From Astragalus membranaceus (Eukaryota; Streptophyta; Magnoliopsida; Fabales; Fabaceae), in NCBI GenBank assembly GCA_039519185.1, contig CM076847.1, positions 42,938,916-43,002,915 of the forward strand: 64,000 bases of DNA, read 5' to 3'. Shown here in pieces: positions 1-12,044 of this stretch (position 1 is its first letter; every line of letters begins with the position of its first letter). The notes beneath the pieces are model-generated. The model ran no database searches, was not told the origin of the DNA, and saw only the letters and a program-made list of their open reading frames with translations. Position numbers and translations under genes: made by a program.

Positions 1-2600
1 GAAGTGGCGGAAAGATGGGGGTAGTATAACTGACTCAAACAAGGGTAAACACACATGTCATGTTAGTTTATTTTGCAAATGCTTCATGGAGAGTTAACAC
101 CGCTTAAGATAGAACAATTTTAATTGTTAAAACCACACAAGTTAACAAAATAGACATTTAAGCTTTTTATCACGGGTGTGAGATATATGTTGGCTGATGC
201 CCTTGGTGGGGCGTGCAGTGGCTAAGGGTCAAGCCTATGGGAGCAGGGGTTTGAGGGCGATACGGTCAATATTGTAGTGACCATGATGGTGAATGAGTCG
301 TTGGTGAATTCCATTGAATGGTTAAGTGGGTAGGTGGTTTCCATGAATGTGGTGGGTATGAGTAGGATGTATATGGACTGAAGGATTTGATGTCGGTGAA
401 TCAAGTTAGGGTGTGACAATATTTTCCAAGGAAGAGGAATCAAATCGAATATATTTTCAAGAAGGCATCGTTTCTCATCAAACAGTGTGTCAAAAAAAAT
501 CTTATGAGTTTCATTTTTTATTATTTTTTTTTGGAAAAATTATTTGAATAAAGCAGAATGCATGAACATATGAATGTTGTTGTACACAGACAATGATGCA
601 GGTGAATGAAATGCATAATGATACCTTAAGCAAGTGTGTGATTTTTTATTTTTTTTATTTTTTTTTAAAGTTCAACTAGAGTGGGAGGCTAACAAAACAA
701 CAAAAAAAACTATTGGATGATGAACGATGCAAGAATAAAAGGAAATGAAGCAATTCCTAATTTTGCTTTAATGCATGTGAGAGGACTGATGCCCTTGAGA
801 TGGATGTGAGAGGAATGAATGACTTTTGTTTTTGTTATGATGCATGAAGGAGGTAATGTATTGGAGATGCATAGGAATGAAGGACTTTTGTTTTTTGTTT
901 CTTTATGATGCATGAAGAGGAGTAATGAAATAATGAATGAATGTAAATTTTATTATAATACCAATGTGATATTTATTATTTTTGGTGTATGGATATGCAA
1001 GATGATGCACTTTGGATGAGATGAATGATATTTTTGTTATTTTCTAAATGATAAGATGCAAGGTAAGGGGAGTGATAATGAAAAGCTTATGGAAAAATCA
1101 TTTTAGTATGAATGCATGGTGATTTTTTTATATGTTTTCTTTGAATAAAGTATAAGGCATGAACATATGGATGTTTGTCGTACATGAGCAACAATGGAGA
1201 TGAAATGCGAGATGGTTTTTGAATGTGACAGAAGGATACCTTAAATTGGTACGGATGATGAATGATGCAATAATGGAGAAGTTTCTGATTTTTATTTTGA
1301 TGCATGTAGGAATATGAGATGCATGTAAGAGGAATAATTTTTTTATGATGCATGGGAGTAATGCCTTTAAAGTGGATGTGAAAGAAATAAATGGCTCCCC
1401 TTTTTTCATATAATGCATGAAGAGGGAATGAAATGATGAATGAATATATAATACCACAATGATATTTTTTTTCTCTAGTGTGGATATGCAAGATGGACAA
1501 AAAATGCAAATGATATTTCTGTTATTTAGAGAAGATGAGATGCATGGTGGCGAAATGAGATGCGTATGAAAAGAATGATCTTATTTTGTAATGAATGTAT
1601 GATGAAGATGTAAGTGCATGGAATGCACATGATTGTTTGATTCCAATGACATGTAAGATGTTCAAAGAAATGATTATTTTAAATGAGTTTATTATTTTTT
1701 TTAAGAGGTTATGCATCATGCAAAGTTACAAATTCTCATTTATTTTATTGGATGATCAATGATGTATGAAAAGAGTAATGACAAGTTTTTTTTTGTTTTT
1801 TTTTTATCTAGAAAACGACACATGCAGGGAAAATGATTGTTTGATTCTAATGGAATGCTATGTCAAGAGCGCGAAGAAACAATTATTGTAAATGTCCCCT
1901 TTTTCTAGAGAGGCAATGCAACGTGGTAATGATGCAAACACTCTCTTTTCATTTGATAGTGATTGATGCAAGAATAAGAGAATAAGATTATGATCCTTGT
2001 TTTTTTGGTAAAATGTAATGCACGAATGAACACCTGACAAATGTATATGGCATGATGAAAATGTAATTGCATGAAATGCTGAAGGAATGTTCATTTGGAA
2101 AACCCAGTTATTCTAAATGATTTTTTTTTAAACAATGCAACATATAGTTGATGCAAATTATCATAAAATGCTAACTAAAATATATATTTTGGATGATGAG
2201 TGGGAAGAATAATGACACTATTTTCTTTTTCTTTTTATTTAGAACTGATGCATGCATAGTGAAATGATGTATTTGAACTAGGATGACAATATGAGTGAAA
2301 TGATGTATGAATGTCACATATTTAACATGCATTCCATCATTATGTGAAGCCTGCATTATTTGATGATGATCTTTAATATTTACAAATTATGAACATATGA
2401 TAATTGGATTGATGATGAGATGTATGGTGGAGAAATGGTAACGTGATGCAAGTGAAAAGAATGATTTTATTTTGTTATGAATGCATGATGATTTTTGTAT
2501 GATGAATGAAATGAGTGATGTCGTCTCATGTGCATGCAAATGAAGGAAATATGAAATGTTTTTTTTTGAGTGATTTTATTTTGGAGAAATGCTAACCTAG
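1..2600 (-). mobile_element. Ogre/Tat-like internal leader, AT-rich and ATG-rich part
   Basis: AT-rich sequence with no convincing coding region. It lies on the internal side of the primer binding site at 3153-3171, so I read it as leader of a minus-strand LTR retrotransposon that continues beyond the left edge. Degenerate words around ATGATGCATGAA and GATGCAAGA recur every 50-150 bases on the plus strand (for example near 840, 910, 1255, 1345, 2250 and 2480), mixed with poly-T runs. The short minus-strand frames are rich in His, Ile and Ser because they read these repeats. No gag-like motif is visible, so gag probably lies outside the window. Confidence 0.5.
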
Positions 2601-3152
2601 GTTAATAGAGAGAGTAAGTATAATGCCCCTGTGTCCTAGGTGGGTCATGTCTAAATTGGGATTTTCAACATGGTCTAGGGTCGCTTATGTGATCAATTTC
2701 TCAGGTGGCTCTATTCACTTCCTCACAAAGGTCTCCAGAGCTAAAATCCTTTTCCTGATATGATCCACAACGATAGCGAGCTACCTGGTGTGGGATACCA
2801 TGAAAGAGCGCACTCTGGCTGAGACTTTCATGAGAGTCAGACAGATAAAATCCAGAATGACTGTCACTAATAATCTCTACTCGTCCTAAGTTATTTGCAG
2901 ACCCGGGTATAGGGCCCCACTCAGAGGTGTGTGCACAAGTGTAAGTGAAGTGTGTGATGAGGGCAAAATACCTAAACTAAACAAGCTGGAAAAGATAACC
3001 AACAATAATAACAAAAAAGAGTCGTCTACCCTAAGGTTCAATAATATAACAAAATGCTAATAAATAAGTAACACAAGCATAAGGGCAAAAACAAAATATA
3101 AAGCTAATAAAAACTTACACATTTAGTTAACCAGGCTTGACTCTCTTAATTT
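2601..3152 (-). mobile_element. Ogre/Tat-like leader next to the primer binding site
   Basis: Higher-complexity, more GC-rich sequence between the ATG-rich block and the primer binding site. No open frame of note. It resembles what I remember of leader sequence in plant Tat/Ogre elements, but that is recall and not a search. It belongs with the LTR to its right because the primer binding site faces this way. Confidence 0.45.
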
Positions 3153-3171
3153 GTCCCCAGTGAAGTCGCCA
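3153..3171 (-). promoter_or_regulatory. Primer binding site, tRNA-Arg type
   Basis: The minus strand reads TGGCGACTTCACTGGGGAC two bases inside the LTR end. It matches the Tat/Ogre-type site pairing with the 3' end of a tRNA-Arg. It fixes the element as minus strand with its 5' LTR on the right. Confidence 0.75.
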
Positions 3172-4307
3172 GCTGTAGCGACCGAAAAATCCGGAGGAGG
3201 GATTCTTCGACATTTACAATGAAGCCGCCACCAATATTTATTTTTAGGAGAAAATATTGGAAAATACCTTTTAAAAGGACAAGGGGGTTTTGCGGACCAG
3301 GTTTAGGCTCGGGAGTCGTTTATGCGTAGGGAAGGTATTAGCACCCTACGACATCCTTCCTAAGGAAGGTTACCTTTTAACTAAATGTGTAAACGTTTAT
3401 TAATTCAAAAATAATGATTTTAAAAAAGAAGACTCGATAAACAATTAGTTATTTTTGTACTTTTGGAGAAAAATGAGAGAAATGAATTAAAAGAGAAAAA
3501 AAAGGTTTTTTTATTAATGCAATTGACAGAGGTCGGCCGCCCTCTGGTCCTACGTATCTCCTGGTAGAGAATCAAATCGCACGTAGTTCTTGGTAGAAAA
3601 CGTTTGTGTGTTGGTGTTTTTTAAGTATTTTGAAATTGGGATGGACATTCGTAATGACCAAACAAGTAAAACTCAGAGTGGTCATAACTCATAGCTCGTT
3701 TGAAAAATATAGTTGATATTGACGATCAAACAAGTTAAACTCAGAGTGACCATTAATAACCAACTACTTTTATGTTTGGGAAGACGTTTGTTTGTCATTT
3801 TTTAAAAAAAATAGGTTTGAAAGGGAATGTTTATTTGTAGTAAAAAAAAATTTAAGAAGAGAAACAGGGGATGCAGTAGTGAAATGGGGTGTGACTAGTA
3901 GAAAAGGGTTGTATTTTAAAGTAGTGGGTGCAGAAAAACAGGACCAGTTCGCTTTGGGTTGGCCCGCGTCTCCTTTGACAAGGATTTTCAGGGGGGGTAC
4001 GAAGCAGACACAGGGGTGTAAATAGAAATAGGGGTTGTATTTGAAAACAAAAGGGGTGCAGACAGCGGAGACCCATTTGAGCTTTATAACGCCAGCCCAC
4101 AAATCATGGGCTTTTTAGGAGGGGGGTGCGTGAATAAAGTATGGGGTGTTACAATTAATCTGAAATTAAAAATTAAAAACAAAACAAAATTAGCATGAAC
4201 AGACTATATAAGCAAAAAAAAAAAGAAAACCCTAATCCCTTCCACTTCTTCCCCAGGGCGCCGCACCAACCGATTCCCTCAACCCTAATTTTTGCTTTCT
4301 TCTCTCT

Positions 4308-4420
4308 CAGTGCCGCGCCATTCTCCTCTCCCCCACCTCTCCGTTCTTCTCTTTCAGTGTCGCGCCATTCTCCTCTCCCCTACCTCTCCGTTCTTCTCTT
4401 TCTCGCGCCGATCCACCTCT
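4308..4420. repeat. Two-copy pyrimidine-rich duplication
   Basis: A unit of roughly 55 bases beginning CAGTGCCGCGCCATTCTCC is repeated once with few changes inside the LTR. Confidence 0.55.
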
Positions 4421-5165
4421 CCTCCCCCTCTAACCTAGTTTCGTTTTTTTTTTCTCACCGATCCTCACTTCTCACCCCCCTCAACCGATCCTAGTTTCTT
4501 CTTCTTCCCCAAATCCAGAGCTACTTTTACTTTCAATAGAGAGAGGAAGATTTTTGGTGAGAAGGGGAAATAGGCTTCGCGAAAATTGTGAAGAGGAAGA
4601 GTCGCGAAGATGGAGAGAGAACGGCGAACGGTGTAGAAAACAAAGGGAAGAGGGAAAAACGCGACAGTGGTTATGGTGTGGCTCACGGCGGTGGTTACGA
4701 GGATGGTGGCGGTGACGGAGCTTCGGTGATGATGAGATATGGTGGTTGCGTTGCGTGGTGGTGGTGGTGTTGTGAGAGCGACGGAAGGGATTACGCCGGA
4801 GGGAGCCAAACACAGTAGGGAGCCGTGGAGGCACCGGCGTTGTGGCGGCGTTTCAGGGGCGGTGTGGTGGTTCCCGGTGGTCAGTAGGATTTGACAGCGG
4901 TGGTGGTTTGGCGTTAGGGTGGCTACTGTGGTGTTTGGTGGCGGAGCTTCGGTGGTGACCACCACAAGGTGGCCGAAGCTTCACGCCCCCTTTTTCTTTC
5001 TTTCCTGATTTCTTAACATTGTTTCTGATCTTCCCCCAGTGACTGTGTGTGGGTGTTTCGTGTGTTTTTCAGTCACTGTGGGTATTAGTGTGTGCCTATT
5101 TTGAGCGTATTTTGGTTTCAATTTTCTGATGATTCTCCTCCCCCCTCTACTGTTCATTGTTGTTT

Positions 5166-5179
5166 GGTTTTTATAGGTG
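5166..5179 (-). promoter_or_regulatory. TATA box of the Ogre-like LTR
   Basis: Minus strand CACCTATAAAAACC, placed where a U3 promoter should be. A plus-strand TATA-like word (ACTATATAAGC, about 4202) followed by a pyrimidine-rich stretch also lies inside this LTR, so antisense initiation is possible. Confidence 0.5.
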
Positions 5180-5209
5180 AATTGGTGCTGATGGCAGCCA
5201 GCAATTAGG

Positions 5210-5330
5210 GCAAATGGATGGCATCAAAAGGACAGCATCTTTGAGGGAATAAAAAGGACAACAGCTGGGCAATTTTAGGGTGCCAAGGACAGTCAAAGGG
5301 ATCAAAAGGACAAACCTAGGGCAAGCAGCC
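5210..5330 (-). repeat. Short direct repeats upstream of LTR TATA
   Basis: The word ATCAAAAGGACA and close variants occur about four times on the plus strand (TGTCCTTTTGAT on the transcribed strand) within 120 bases just upstream of the TATA box. This is a usual arrangement for LTR enhancer repeats; function is inferred. Confidence 0.4.
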
Positions 5331-5678
5331 AGCATGCTGCGCCCCCTCTCTTCTTTTGATTTTGCAATTTTTGGTTTTTTGTATTTTTGTATTGTTTTTG
5401 TACTGTTTTGCTTTTTTGGTTTTTTTGGGTCACATGTTTGTAAAAAACTGGTTATATAATAACATTTTGGATTATTCAACTTTTTTGGCTTATGTTTTTT
5501 TTTTTGTATTGTTTTTTTTTACCAACAATGATAGCTACACACTAAAATTAAACGATCGTCGAAATAATCGTCGCACTAGAACGCTAAAGATACATGCGCT
5601 TAAAAACGATACATGACACAACGAGAATACGAACTTTTTTGGATTTTTCAATTAGTCGGACAAAATTAGGGTATGACA

Positions 5679-6045
5679 AACATTATAACACCTGCCAATT
5701 ATCATTGCTATTTAGACTTGGGAAAATGTCAAATAGTACGATACGAAACCAACGAAATGTATTGAATAGCCAAAAACCTCTCCTGTTTTGCTATGCGGTG
5801 CCCTTGTTAAATAAATGCCTTCGTTGTTTTCTTTTCGTAATATGTATCAGCACTGTTAGACTTTCTAAGATCTGATAATATCTAATTAAATAACTACTTT
5901 GGAACCGTGGTTTTGGTTGATTAGCAATTAAGTAAAAAAGACATGGAAAATGAGAAAGAGAAATGCATATGCTAGCTTCAAGTCCTTCTCTTTCTCTCTT
6001 TTTCTTTCTTCTCGATTTCTCCTTTCTTTTCCTTGGGTACAAGTG
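5679..6045. other. No gene seen
   Basis: AT-rich spacer between the Ogre-like LTR and the first LINE. The five bases after the LTR (AACAT) would be its target duplication, but the partner is outside the window. No motif recognised. Confidence 0.5.
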
Positions 6046-7931
6046 TTGCGACTTCTGACACAAATACAATTGGAGGCGATTTCAATGCTGTTGTTTCAAG
6101 TAGAGAGCGGAAGGGGGTGTGTAGGTTCGTCCAACAAGTAATAGAGAAGGGAATTCCATCAATTCATTGAAGCAATGGAATTTGTAGACCCTCCTGTGTT
6201 GGGTAAACAGTTCACGTATATTGGACTAGATGGAAATAGCATGAGCAGATTGGACAGATATTGATTAGCGAAAACTTGATGGATGCTTGGAAAATTTCTG
6301 CACAATGGACTGGTGATTGCAACATCTCAGACCATTACCCCGTGTGGCTGATTTCATCAAACTCTAACTGGGGCCGCAAGCCGTTTAAATTCAACAACTA
6401 TTGGTTGGAACACGATCAGTTCAAGAAGTTTGTAGAAGAGGTATGGAGTTCAGTGCCTACTATTGGTTCAGGGGCGTATGTTGCAAAAGAAAAGCTAAAA
6501 TGGTTGAAGGAAAGACTTAAACAATGGAATAGGGAAGTGCGATGGAAACAAAAGCTCGGGTCCGGATGGATTCAATCTTTATTTTTTTAAGAGCTATTGG
6601 GACATTGTTGAAAAAGAGATTATGAATTTCCTCAATAATTTCTATGAGATAGCAACTCTACCGAAAGCAATAAGCGCCTCCTTTTTGACCCTGATACCCA
6701 AGAAGACTAATCCACAAGAATTAAATCAATACAGGTCCATCTCTCTAATTGGGAGTTTGTACAAAATCCTAAACAAGCTTCTGGCTGCAAGATTGAAAAA
6801 GGTGTTAGGGGGAGTAATATCAGAATGTCAGAATGCTTTTCTTCCTGAAAGGAAAATCCTGGATGGTGTGGTTATCACTAATGAGACGCTGGAGTTTGCA
6901 CGAAGAGAAAAGAAAAAATGCCTAGCTTTGAAGGTTGACTTTGAAAAGGCGTATGGCTCGGTAAATTGGGCTTTTCTTGATTATATGCTCCCCAGACTTG
7001 GTTTTGGCCCTCAATGGCGGAGGTGGATGCGCGATTGCTATACGACGAGTTCGGTATCAGTTCTCATCAACGACAACCCTTCAAGCGAATTTTCTGCTTC
7101 ACGTGGGCTCAAGGGGATCCACTGGCTCCTTTCTTATTCTTGGTAGTAGTAGAGGGGTTGGCTGGGCTATTTCGAAAAGCGGAAGACAATAATTGTTTCA
7201 GAGGGTTCTCAGTTGCAAACAACTTGACAGTATCATTATTACAGTTTGCCGATGATACGATTCTGTTTTGTGATGGCAACTACCGGAATTTATGGGGCAT
7301 TAAGGCGATACTGCGAAGTTTTGAGATGTGCTCAGGTTTGAAGATTAATTATTCAAAGAGCAATGTATTTGGAGTTAATTTAGAAGAAAAAGTTCTACGA
7401 AGTGTATCTGCTTTCCTACCGTGCAGTAGAGGTAAAATTCCTTTTAAATTTCTTGGCATCCCGGTGGGCGTCAATCCAAAAAGATATAGCACATGAGAAC
7501 CGGTACTGAAAGCGGTTAGAGGTAAATTATCATCTTGGAAGAGCAGATTATTGTCAATAGGAGGCAGGATAACCTTAATCAATTTGGTTCTCTCTGCATT
7601 ACCACTCTACTTCTTCTCTTTCTTCAAGGCACCAAAGAAGGTAATCAAAGAAATTAACCGACTACAGAGACAGTTTCTGTGGGGAGGTAGAGACGAGCAA
7701 AGAAAAATATCATGGGTCAAATGGGATGATGTATGTCTACCAAAGGATAAGGGAGGACTCGGGATCAAAAATCTAGAAGCTTTCAATATTACTCTGTTAA
7801 GCAAATGGAGATGGAGATGCACGACAGGTAGTAACAATTTATGGCACAAGATACTGGTTATCAGATACGCGGACCTATATGAACCATACCTTAGGGTCCC
7901 TGGAGACGGTCAGGTACTAGGTCGTGCTTGT
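6046..7931 (+). pseudogene. LINE (L1-type) endonuclease/reverse transcriptase relic
   Basis: Remains of ORF2 of a plant L1-type retrotransposon. The frame starts inside the endonuclease domain (GGDFNAV near 6074; the SDHYPVW segment near 6335), runs about 70 codons further, then jumps near 6560 into the reverse transcriptase (PDGFN, then SLIGSLYKILNKLLAARLK near 6740), showing an internal deletion between the domains. The catalytic FADD is intact at 7245-7256, and a C-terminal segment (GGRITLINLVLSALPLY) follows. Breaks include a stop near 6263, a frameshift near 7110 and a stop at 7494. The RNase H/zinc-knuckle end is missing: the element is cut off by the gypsy LTR piece that starts at 7932. 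Confidence 0.88.
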
Positions 7932-8165
7932 CTGTGAATGGAGTCGGGTGCAGAGCTCAGCCCGGGTTGTACCTACAAAGACACTCCGACGCCCAAGTTA
8001 GGGAGAAGAAGTCAAAGCAGGAATGAACAGTGGTCAAAAAATGTACCTGTTAGTGGGGGCTGACCCCTATTTATAGAGTAGGGCGATCTTTCCTGGTCGT
8101 TGGATAGACCGGCTCGATCCCAGCCGTTGATCTTGGTCTATGCGGGCGCTGATCTATCAATGTCA
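7932..8165 (-). mobile_element. Gypsy-type LTR piece, minus strand
   Basis: On the minus strand there is a TATA box (CTCTATAAATAGG, plus 8067-8077), then an R/U5-like stretch with GGCGTCGGAGTGTCTTTG and an end CATTCACA at 7932. The arrangement matches the LTR pieces at 18552 and 61290, so I place it with the same Tat-type group. The outer (U3) boundary is not clear. Confidence 0.5.
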
Positions 8166-9282
8166 TAACAGAATTCTATCAATCCTATAAAAAGTGCTAT
8201 AAACTCTATCAATTTCCATCTGAACTAAAATAAACAAGCGATAAATTAATTCGAATATCCTACGCAAAATTGGAAAACAAAATTACGTATAAACATGCGT
8301 CATAACCTAAAAACGAATTGCATATATAAAAACGAAATACTGAAATCGCTATAGAAAGAACTCAAACAATAAACGAAATAACATTAAGAACTGAACCTTA
8401 AAATCCTTACATGAGACACCCTTCGCCAATGGACTGATTTAGGGCTTAAACTTCCATAACAAGGGTTTGCTAGAACAGTTTCAGAAAATAATAGCATAAG
8501 GTAATGTGCTTTGACTGTAACAGTTCTATTTATAATCCTAAAATATTAACCTAATTCAACTGAACGCGTTCTGAACAAAAGCCCAACACAAAAGTTTTGA
8601 CCCCAAAAACCCATAATTAAGTTTATTGCTTCCGTAATTCGCAATTTTGACCTTCAAAGCATCTGGGTTTCGGGCTCAACACAGAAGTTGAGCTCTGATT
8701 CTTAGCTTTCCAATGCATGCTAGCACGCCTGAATCGGATAAACATAGCCAATGTTATAGCCTGCAAAGTGAGCATGGGTCAATATCCAAATAAATACGAA
8801 AATTAATCAAAGAAAGACATTGACGCTCAATTAAGATCCAAAGTTTAGAAACATGCTAACAAGTGAAAATTAGGAATGAGGAGCTTTCAAAACCTCAAAG
8901 TATAAAGCTATAAAAAATATGCTAAAACGCACAGATCATTTTGCCTTAACCGAATAAGGGCGACTACATTATAAAGGCAGCTAAACACAAGAATATCTTA
9001 TGAAGAGGGTGACCATTTAAGACCCTTGTAGATCGAAGAAACTCAACTAAGTCCATTACAAAACATCACAACCATTGGGGCGACCACGTAAAACCCCTTC
9101 TATTCAAACTTGAGTCGTATTCTACGACGAATACATAAAGCCCTAATTGATAACGACAATTGTATAAGACCGCCACAAGAAGGGAGAGTATAGTAGACCC
9201 CATATAATAAAAGAGACGACCAAGTAAGTCCCTCCCACTTAAAAATATTCGCAGGGTCATAACAAGATTACATAAGTCTAAG
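8166..9282. other. No gene seen; probably decayed transposon and LTR sequence
   Basis: AT-rich, no convincing ORF. A minus-strand TATA-like word (GGATTATAAATAGAACTG, near 8530) is followed by mixed sequence that could be another LTR or 5' leader. From about 8930 the plus strand repeats words such as GGGCGACTAC, GGGTGACCA and GGGGCGACCACG at 50-70 base spacing. The left end of the CACTA element to the right should lie here, but I could not find a CACTACAA terminus. Confidence 0.35.
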
Positions 9283-10135
9283 TCAAAAGGCGATGGGGTG
9301 GCATAAAATGCCCGAGCTACTTCTGTTCTCATAATGCCACGTCATTTTGTCTACAATTTCAGTCGATGTAAACATTCTCTTCAACTTTGAAACTATTGGC
9401 AAATAGAACATTGACTTTACACATACGAGTTTATAATTACGTTCTCCAGATTTATGAACATGATACATTGGCTTTCCACAAACTTTGCATTCAAGTAGCG
9501 CACCATCGTTTTTACCAAACACGTTGTCATAATACAACATGTGCCCATCCGCACAACAATCAATCTTCTTAGCTTCCAATCCCAGCTTCAACACTAACAT
9601 CTTAGCCTCATAATAACTTTTTGGCAAAGTATCCTTTATTGGTGTCGCTTCCATCATCAACACAGTGACATAATCTAAACCCAACTCATAAATGTTACTC
9701 ATGGACTTGAGTGCAGAAAGCTTCACATACATAGATAATTTTGACTTTAGAGATCCTTCAAATAATGATTTTTTTTTGTCTCTATTAGAAAATTTAAAAT
9801 CTCTGTGCTTCTTCATTCGGAAGTTCATCAACATTGTCATATTAAGGCTCGTCAAATGGCGTATTCACCCCGAGAGCATCACAAATCATGTTTTACATCG
9901 ACTCAATTTCTTCATTATATGAATGACCAACACCGAAACTGCTTGAAGCCCCTAAGTTAATACTTGGAAACTGTTCCCCATGGTCAACCCAAATCCAGTA
10001 ATTAGGCTTGAAACCCGAATTATACAACTGATACTTCACTTCATCTTTGGTCCTAATAGGTACACCGTCGCAAAGAATGCATGAACATCTAACCCCCCCT
10101 TCAAGTTCAAACATATCATGTAAATTCGCTACCAT
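9283..10135 (-). pseudogene. CACTA (En/Spm) TNP2-like transposase, N-terminal relic
   Basis: Two minus-strand blocks. The first (10135-9893) resembles the transposase-associated domain that precedes TNP2: a Cys-rich start, then NSGFKPNYWIWVDHGEQ. The second (9855-9283) resembles the start of TNP2: KSYYEAKMLVLKLGL, KIDCCADGHMLYY, a Cys pair (ECKVCGKP) and MTWH...CHP. Similarity stops after CHP near 9290, so the catalytic half is lost. The blocks are separated by a frame change or short intron. It would have encoded the DNA-binding part of the CACTA transposase; it is not functional now. The family call rests on remembered motifs. Confidence 0.8.
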
Positions 10136-11285
10136 AATAAACTCGTCAACCCCAATTACAAAAGATTTTTTAAACCCGCTCTTCTGGATATGACCTATCG
10201 TACACCGAACTAGGATTCAGTTGATTAAAATTCATCTACACGTGTTTAAAAACACATTAGATTCCCATAACATTCTCAATAACCTATCAAGTTAGTTGCA
10301 TTGATATGATCTCAGTGGAGATGATTTCAAGCCAAATACGAGGGTCAAGGACAACACAAAACCCTTTTTCATCCAAGTAGTGAATGAAATTATTTCTAGT
10401 TCTCAACCTTACCGTAGTTAGTATCATCTCAAAATTGTCTCAATGAAGAAGATTTCGAGTGAAATATGGGAGTGAGAGACAACACCTCACCATTTTCCAT
10501 CAATAATAGACAACTTAACAACAATATAATAACATTACCAGTAAATCCTACATAATTTCAATTGTAATTTCAATAGTATCCCTAATCCTACACAACAGTT
10601 TCATTTCTAACTCAATTTCAATTTTAATTTGGATTTCAGTTCCCATCCTAGCAATAGTCTCCCTAACCCTATCCTAACATGGTTTTAACACCCTAACAAC
10701 ATCCCTAATTTCAGTTTCAATATCAAATCATTGGCAACAACATCTACAATAATAGAAACCCAACATTGTGCCTATCTACCAATATGTTCAGTTCCTATCT
10801 CTAAAAATCAAAGTGGAAAGAATTTACGTTACTTACTTGTTAGAACCCAAATGAAGAAATTAAAACTGAAATGAGAGAAGGAGCATAAGTGGCAGTGACA
10901 CGACAGACCTGCGGTTGTGGCGAGGTGGACGGTGGTGGCACCATGGGAGGGTGTTAGAACGGTGGAGGGTGAAGTGAGAATGAAAACATAAGTGATAGGT
11001 TCTGTGCGAAATTTGGGTTAATTGAACGGTACTGATGGGTAAAACTGTCTAAAATTAAGTGTGTCAGAAACTTACTTTATTACCGACAGATTTGCCCATC
11101 CGTACCATCAATGATTACATTTTTAAAATACCGACAACCATATCCGTTGATAAGCCCCCTCAGTACAATTTGGTATTTCCCTCGCTCATTACCGACGGTC
11201 ACGTCCATCAGTAATGCAAGTTTTAGCAATGGGGTCGTGGTCCGGTGGTAAAAATCTGTTGGTAATATCTGTATTTTTTGTAGTG
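10136..11285 (-). mobile_element. 5' region and subterminal repeats of the CACTA element
   Basis: Lies between the transposase relic and the right terminus. 10311-10380 and 10438-10505 are two copies of a degenerate 65-70 base word (GAGATGATTTCAAGCCAAAT and GAAGAAGATTTCGAGTGAAA). Near the end, words like TTACCGACAG, ATACCGACAA and ATTACCGACGG recur (11080-11270), the usual subterminal repeat pattern of CACTA elements. No ORF supported. Confidence 0.6.
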
Positions 11286-11286
11286 G
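11258..11286 (-). repeat. CACTA terminal inverted repeat, right end
   Basis: Reverse complement reads CACTACAAAAAATACAG. It closes the element at 11286, inside an antisense aORF of a Tat-type element. The matching left terminus was not found, so the 3-base target duplication cannot be verified. Confidence 0.7.
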
Positions 11287-12044
11287 CAATACACAATACG
11301 ATGTCTACAAACATATCAGAAGCACTATCCCTAGGCTGAATCCTAAAAAAGTTATCCTTCAAATATTTAATGGAATTACAGTAAGGAAAGAAAATCCCTG
11401 TATTGGCAATACTGTTAATAGAAACCCATGCTCCCTTATCAACCCTTTTCGTATTGTGAAAAACAGAGAGCAGGAATAGGAGAGATGAAAAACCATAACA
11501 CAATATCTTAAAAATCCTAACAAACACCCACCCGTTTGGGTGTAGCTGTGAGGGGGCGATGTTCATGACACGCAAAATGCTGGGTTCAAAAGTAGAAAAG
11601 GTGAGGCGATTCTTAAGAATCTCCACAAATGATCGGTAAAAATAGGTATGGATAGGAATGACTCCTAGGGCCACTCATGCAGACACGTTCCTTTTCCCTA
11701 ACTGGTTTTATGACTATGTCCTCCTCTCGCTCGTCAGACGACAACTCCCATCCCTCGCGCCAAGGTAACATGCTCGCCTCACCAGTATAGATGGAACCCC
11801 ATCTCCTAACCTCGCTACTCGGCCACTCCCCATCATTTCCCAGAATTTTCACCACTCTCCTATCTTTTAGAGGTCGCCTAGTGCAACCACTGTCAATGGT
11901 AACCAATGAGGACACCACTGAATAATGAAAAACAAACTCATCATTTACTATTTTTCTACTGATTCTGGAAGAACTAGAGGAACGCGTGGATGAAGAACAC
12001 TTGCTAAGCCCTAGTAGTCTATTAAAAGCATAATCAAAGGCCAA
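11287..12044 (-). pseudogene. Tat-type antisense aORF relic, copy 1
   Basis: Two overlapping minus-strand frames (12044-11613 and 11674-11287) joined by a frameshift near 11640. The second has RVMNIAPSQLHPNGWVFVRI, a hallmark of the protein usually annotated in plants as putative gypsy-type transposon/Transposase_28, followed by a hydrophobic stretch and a segment with KGAWVSI. The first is Ser- and Arg-rich, typical of its N-terminus. Function unknown; in Tat elements such extra ORFs lie near the 3' LTR and may be antisense to gag-pol. Here the LTR at 12709 is on the plus strand and this ORF on the minus strand, matching that layout. The coding region is cut at 11286 by the CACTA element. 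Confidence 0.65.

Larger units (their letters stand above)
3174..5678 (-). mobile_element. Ogre/Tat-like 5' LTR
   Basis: Read on the minus strand, the LTR starts TGTCATACCCTAATTTTG at 5678 and ends CTACA at 3174, giving TG...CA ends and about 2.5 kb. A TATA box lies about 500 bases in, consistent with U3. The inner end carries a block (3290-3375) with the words GGTGCTAATACCTTCC and ACGACTCCCGAGCC that I associate with Ogre-type LTRs. A second possible start, TGTAACACCCC at 4153, would make a 980-base LTR ending at the same place; I prefer the longer version because of the TATA position. The 166-residue Pro/Thr-rich minus frame at 4465-4965 reads low-complexity LTR sequence and is not called a gene. 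Confidence 0.65.

Noticed and set aside
4153..4163. Alternative LTR start TGTAACACCC making a 980-base LTR
   Set aside because: Would leave the TATA and the TGTCATACCCTA start at 5678 unexplained; kept as an open alternative.
4465..4965. 166-residue minus-strand Pro/Thr/His-rich frame
   Set aside because: Lies wholly within the Ogre-like LTR, is low-complexity, and overlaps an equally open frame on another reading phase.
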